This document shows, piece by piece, positions 14,100 to 16,018 of a stretch of 16,018 bases of DNA. The DNA lies in assembly GCA_964405325.1 (NCBI GenBank), contig CAYONM010000066.1:1-16018 (forward strand), given 5' to 3'. The DNA comes from CAYONM01 sp964405325 (lineage in GTDB: Bacteria; Planctomycetota; UBA11346). Below the pieces are notes generated by a model. That model worked only from the letters and a program-made list of their open reading frames with translations. It was not told where the DNA came from and ran no database searches. Numbering within the stretch: position 1 is the first letter of the stretch; every line of letters begins with the position of its first letter. A program made the position numbers and the translations under genes.

Positions 14100-16018
14100 T
14101 CAGCTGTTATCAGCCGGCACCGCGCGCAGCAGGTGGTCTTGGCTCGCGGGCAGGCCCTCCACGCGCCACCAGCCATCGGCACTGCTGCCGGCCTGTGGCT
14201 GCAGCTGCAATTGCCAGCTATGATCCGGCAATTCGCGCATTTCCAGGCTTCGGCTCTGGCCATCGCTGGGCAGGAGTGGGAAATCGAGGCCGGTATGCTT
14301 CTGGTCGCTGATCAGATCGACCGTGTGCAGGCCCGGCCCGACCTGTTGCAGCTCGGCTGGCGCTTCCACCTGCACGTGGTAGCTGCCCCAGGCCTGGTGC
14401 GGCAGGATCCACCAGCCGTCGGCATCGCTATGGGCGCTGGTTTCATCCGCATCGAATATGCCATCGGCATCGTTGTCGAGAAAGACGCGCACGTCCGCCA
14501 ATGGTGTTTCATCGGCATCATAGGTGCCATCGCCGTTGTCATCCTGCCAGACCCGTCCGGCCAGCGAACTGGGTACCAGGAAGCGGATCGCCGAGCCGGA
14601 GGCCACCCAAGGATGATCGTTGCGCTGATTCGCGATGACATGTCGCTGATCGGGCAGTGCTGACACGTTGGTGATGCCGACCACGCCCCAGGCACCCTCG
14701 TCGACGCTCGCATTGCCGATGCCGAGGTCGGGATAGTTGAAGATCAGGCTCGAGTGGCAGCCTGGTGGCGGATCGATGTCGGCGATCAGTTGAAAATGCA
14801 AGGTGTCATCGTTGTCCTTTTGCTGGAACAGCCATTGCACCACCCAGTGATCCATGGCGCTGTCGCCATCCTGATCCTCGAAGCGGCTCAGCAGATAGCG
14901 TGAGGGGCTCCCCGGCGTATACAGCCAGGACGGATAGGGATTGTACCAGTTCGACCATAATGGGGCGATGCTCGCCATCTGTGGCTGGGTGGTGAAGGGC
15001 TGCACCGTGAAACCGGTCGCTTCACCGAAATAGAAGGGCTCGCCGACCGTGAGCAGCCCGTGTTCACCAGGGAAGAGGCGATCGGCGCCGGTCAGTTCGT
15101 TGCCGTAGAAGAGCAGGCGGTGTGAACCCAGATCGAGGGCGTCGCCCAGGTCGTCATTCAGATCGAAGGCCTCGACTGCCGGCAGATCGTCGGTCAGCAG
15201 CAGGTCCCGGACCGGATGCGCTTGTGCGATGTAGCCGAAAGCGTCCGGCTGATGCTCGGGGTCGAAGAAACGGTCGATCAGATACTGGTCGTCGACGCTC
15301 TCTCCGGCCTGGCCGTCGCGGTCCTGATCCAGAGCCACGGCGTCGATCGCCGCCTGCAAGCCCGGCGCCAGGGCGATGCTGTAATGACCGGCTTGGCTCT
15401 GGGCCGACAGCTCCAGGACCAGGACCCGATGCTCATCTTCCCAGCTCACGCCCTGCAGGTGAGGACTCAGATCACGGCCGTAGGGATCTTCCAGGCGCAC
15501 CAGTTGGCTGAGCTGCCAGGTGTCTGGCGCCATGGCCTCGGAAAAACGCAGCGCGAAACCGACCAGATCGTCCTGGTCCAGCCGCAGCCGACCATCCACC
15601 ACCCGTGGGTAGGGGCTGCCCTCCAATTGCAGGCTGGTGGCAAAGCCATCGCTGGCCTGGCCGGGGACGCCATCGAGATCCTGATCCAAGGCCATGCCGG
15701 TTTGGTCCAGGATCCCGACCCCCACGCGCAGCTCATAGCTGCCGACCGTACGCTGCGGCGTCAGCTGCAGGCACAGTGTCCGGTCATCGCTCCAGCACAC
15801 CGCGCTGACGGCTGGATTCAGATCGACGCCAGCTGGTCCGAGCAGGATCAGATCATCGTCCAGACTGAAGCTGCTGCTGTCCATGGCGCGGCTGAAGCGG
15901 ATACGCAGCTCATCCAGCGGCCGGTCCTGCAGACGATCGGGGGTGACGCTGACCACGTAAGCGCCGCCGGCCTGTCCGCCCGGCAATTGCAAGAGGGCCT
16001 GGTGCAGGTTCAGACGAC
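14100..16018 (-). CDS. exported multidomain protein with Ig-like, nidogen-like and SdrD-B-like domains (partial, N-terminus outside window)
   Basis: The frame is open through the right edge (upstream codons read RLNLHQALLQLPGG), so the start lies outside the window. About 638 codons are visible. Numbering from codon 15992, there are two Ig-like (SbsA/Big_5) domains at about 11-120 and 125-240 (LDELRIRFSRAMDSSSF; VGFALRFSEAMAPDTW). A nidogen-like region at about 290-475 has APLWSNWYNPYP, DHWVVQWLFQQ and LIFNYPDLGIGN. An SdrD-B-like domain at about 477-572 reads GRVWQDDNGDGTYDADETPL. Five Asp-rich loops of calcium-binding type occur, such as DQDLDGVPG, DQDRDGQAG and DNDADGIFDADE. The protein is most likely a surface or matrix adhesin-type molecule. 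No C-terminal anchor is seen. It is convergent with the ELWxxDGT gene. Confidence 0.82.
   Translation of the reverse strand, partial: RLNLHQALLQLPGGQAGGAYVVSVTPDRLQDRPLDELRIRFSRAMDSSSFSLDDDLILLGPAGVDLNPAVSAVCWSDDRTLCLQLTPQRTVGSYELRVGVGILDQTGMALDQDLDGVPGQASDGFATSLQLEGSPYPRVVDGRLRLDQDDLVGFALRFSEAMAPDTWQLSQLVRLEDPYGRDLSPHLQGVSWEDEHRVLVLELSAQSQAGHYSIALAPGLQAAIDAVALDQDRDGQAGESVDDQYLIDRFFDPEHQPDAFGYIAQAHPVRDLLLTDDLPAVEAFDLNDDLGDALDLGSHRLLFYGNELTGADRLFPGEHGLLTVGEPFYFGEATGFTVQPFTTQPQMASIAPLWSNWYNPYPSWLYTPGSPSRYLLSRFEDQDGDSAMDHWVVQWLFQQKDNDDTLHFQLIADIDPPPGCHSSLIFNYPDLGIGNASVDEGAWGVVGITNVSALPDQRHVIANQRNDHPWVASGSAIRFLVPSSLAGRVWQDDNGDGTYDADETPLADVRVFLDNDADGIFDADETSAHSDADGWWILPHQAWGSYHVQVEAPAELQQVGPGLHTVDLISDQKHTGLDFPLLPSDGQSRSLEMRELPDHSWQLQLQPQAGSSADGWWRVEGLPASQDHLLRAVPADNS

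Noticed and set aside
1..16018. CRISPR arrays, tRNA or rRNA genes, transposases
   Set aside because: No regularly spaced direct repeats, no cloverleaf with an anticodon arm and CCA-type end, and no transposase or integrase motifs were found on either strand by eye.

Overview
This is a GC-rich bacterial window. It is dominated by very large, exported, multidomain proteins: beta-propeller, malectin-like, chitobiase C-terminal-like, Ig-like, nidogen-like, SdrD-B-like and ELWxxDGT repeats. It also has a Hanks-type kinase with a transmembrane segment and a lectin/helical sensor-like tail, AraC regulators and a sulfatase remnant. This combination is typical of the PVC group (Planctomycetota, Lentisphaerota, Verrucomicrobiota). 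That placement is inference from domain content, since there is no rRNA or other marker. No tRNA, rRNA, CRISPR array, integrase or transposase was seen.

Left part (1-5.1 kb): a regulatory block that is visibly decaying. First comes a short reading frame that stays coding-like through two stop codons (about 35-406). An AraC-family regulator follows (450-1286) and overlaps by 8 nt a Ser/Thr kinase (1279-2283). The kinase stops just after its transmembrane helix, but its extracytoplasmic half continues in the same frame past the TGA. That half then shifts frame once near 3498 and runs straight into a headless sulfatase fragment (about 3767-3985) and the tail of a fibronectin-III-like protein (about 3987-4175). 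On the minus strand are an intact DUF1269-like gene (4192-4710) and an AraC gene reduced to its DNA-binding domain (4780-5067). The latter is cut off at a 31-bp inverted repeat.

Right part (5.1-16.0 kb): four large exported-protein genes. Two are on the minus strand: a propeller/malectin protein (5106-7730) and a candidate clan-CD (gingipain-like, C25) cysteine peptidase with PKD-like and malectin-like domains (8176-10263). Divergent from them is an ELWxxDGT-repeat protein (10766-13687). Convergent to that is a partial Ig/nidogen/SdrD-B protein that enters from the right edge (14100 to beyond 16018). The intact genes for which the start is visible have signal peptides and clear ribosome-binding sites. 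The set looks like a surface or secreted glycan/protein-interaction locus, which is inference.

The most unusual signals are non-coding. Two related long hairpins (5035-5113 and 13758-13810) lie just 3' of two of the secreted-protein genes, in the same orientation relative to the gene. They share outer stem ends and loop motifs while the middle of the stem differs with compensating changes. Also notable are a hairpin-dense spacer (10397-10558), two multi-branched inverted-repeat structures (8116-8167, 13848-13903), a 14-bp inverted repeat pair (7858-7871 / 7976-7989) and a hairpin directly upstream of the ELWxxDGT start.
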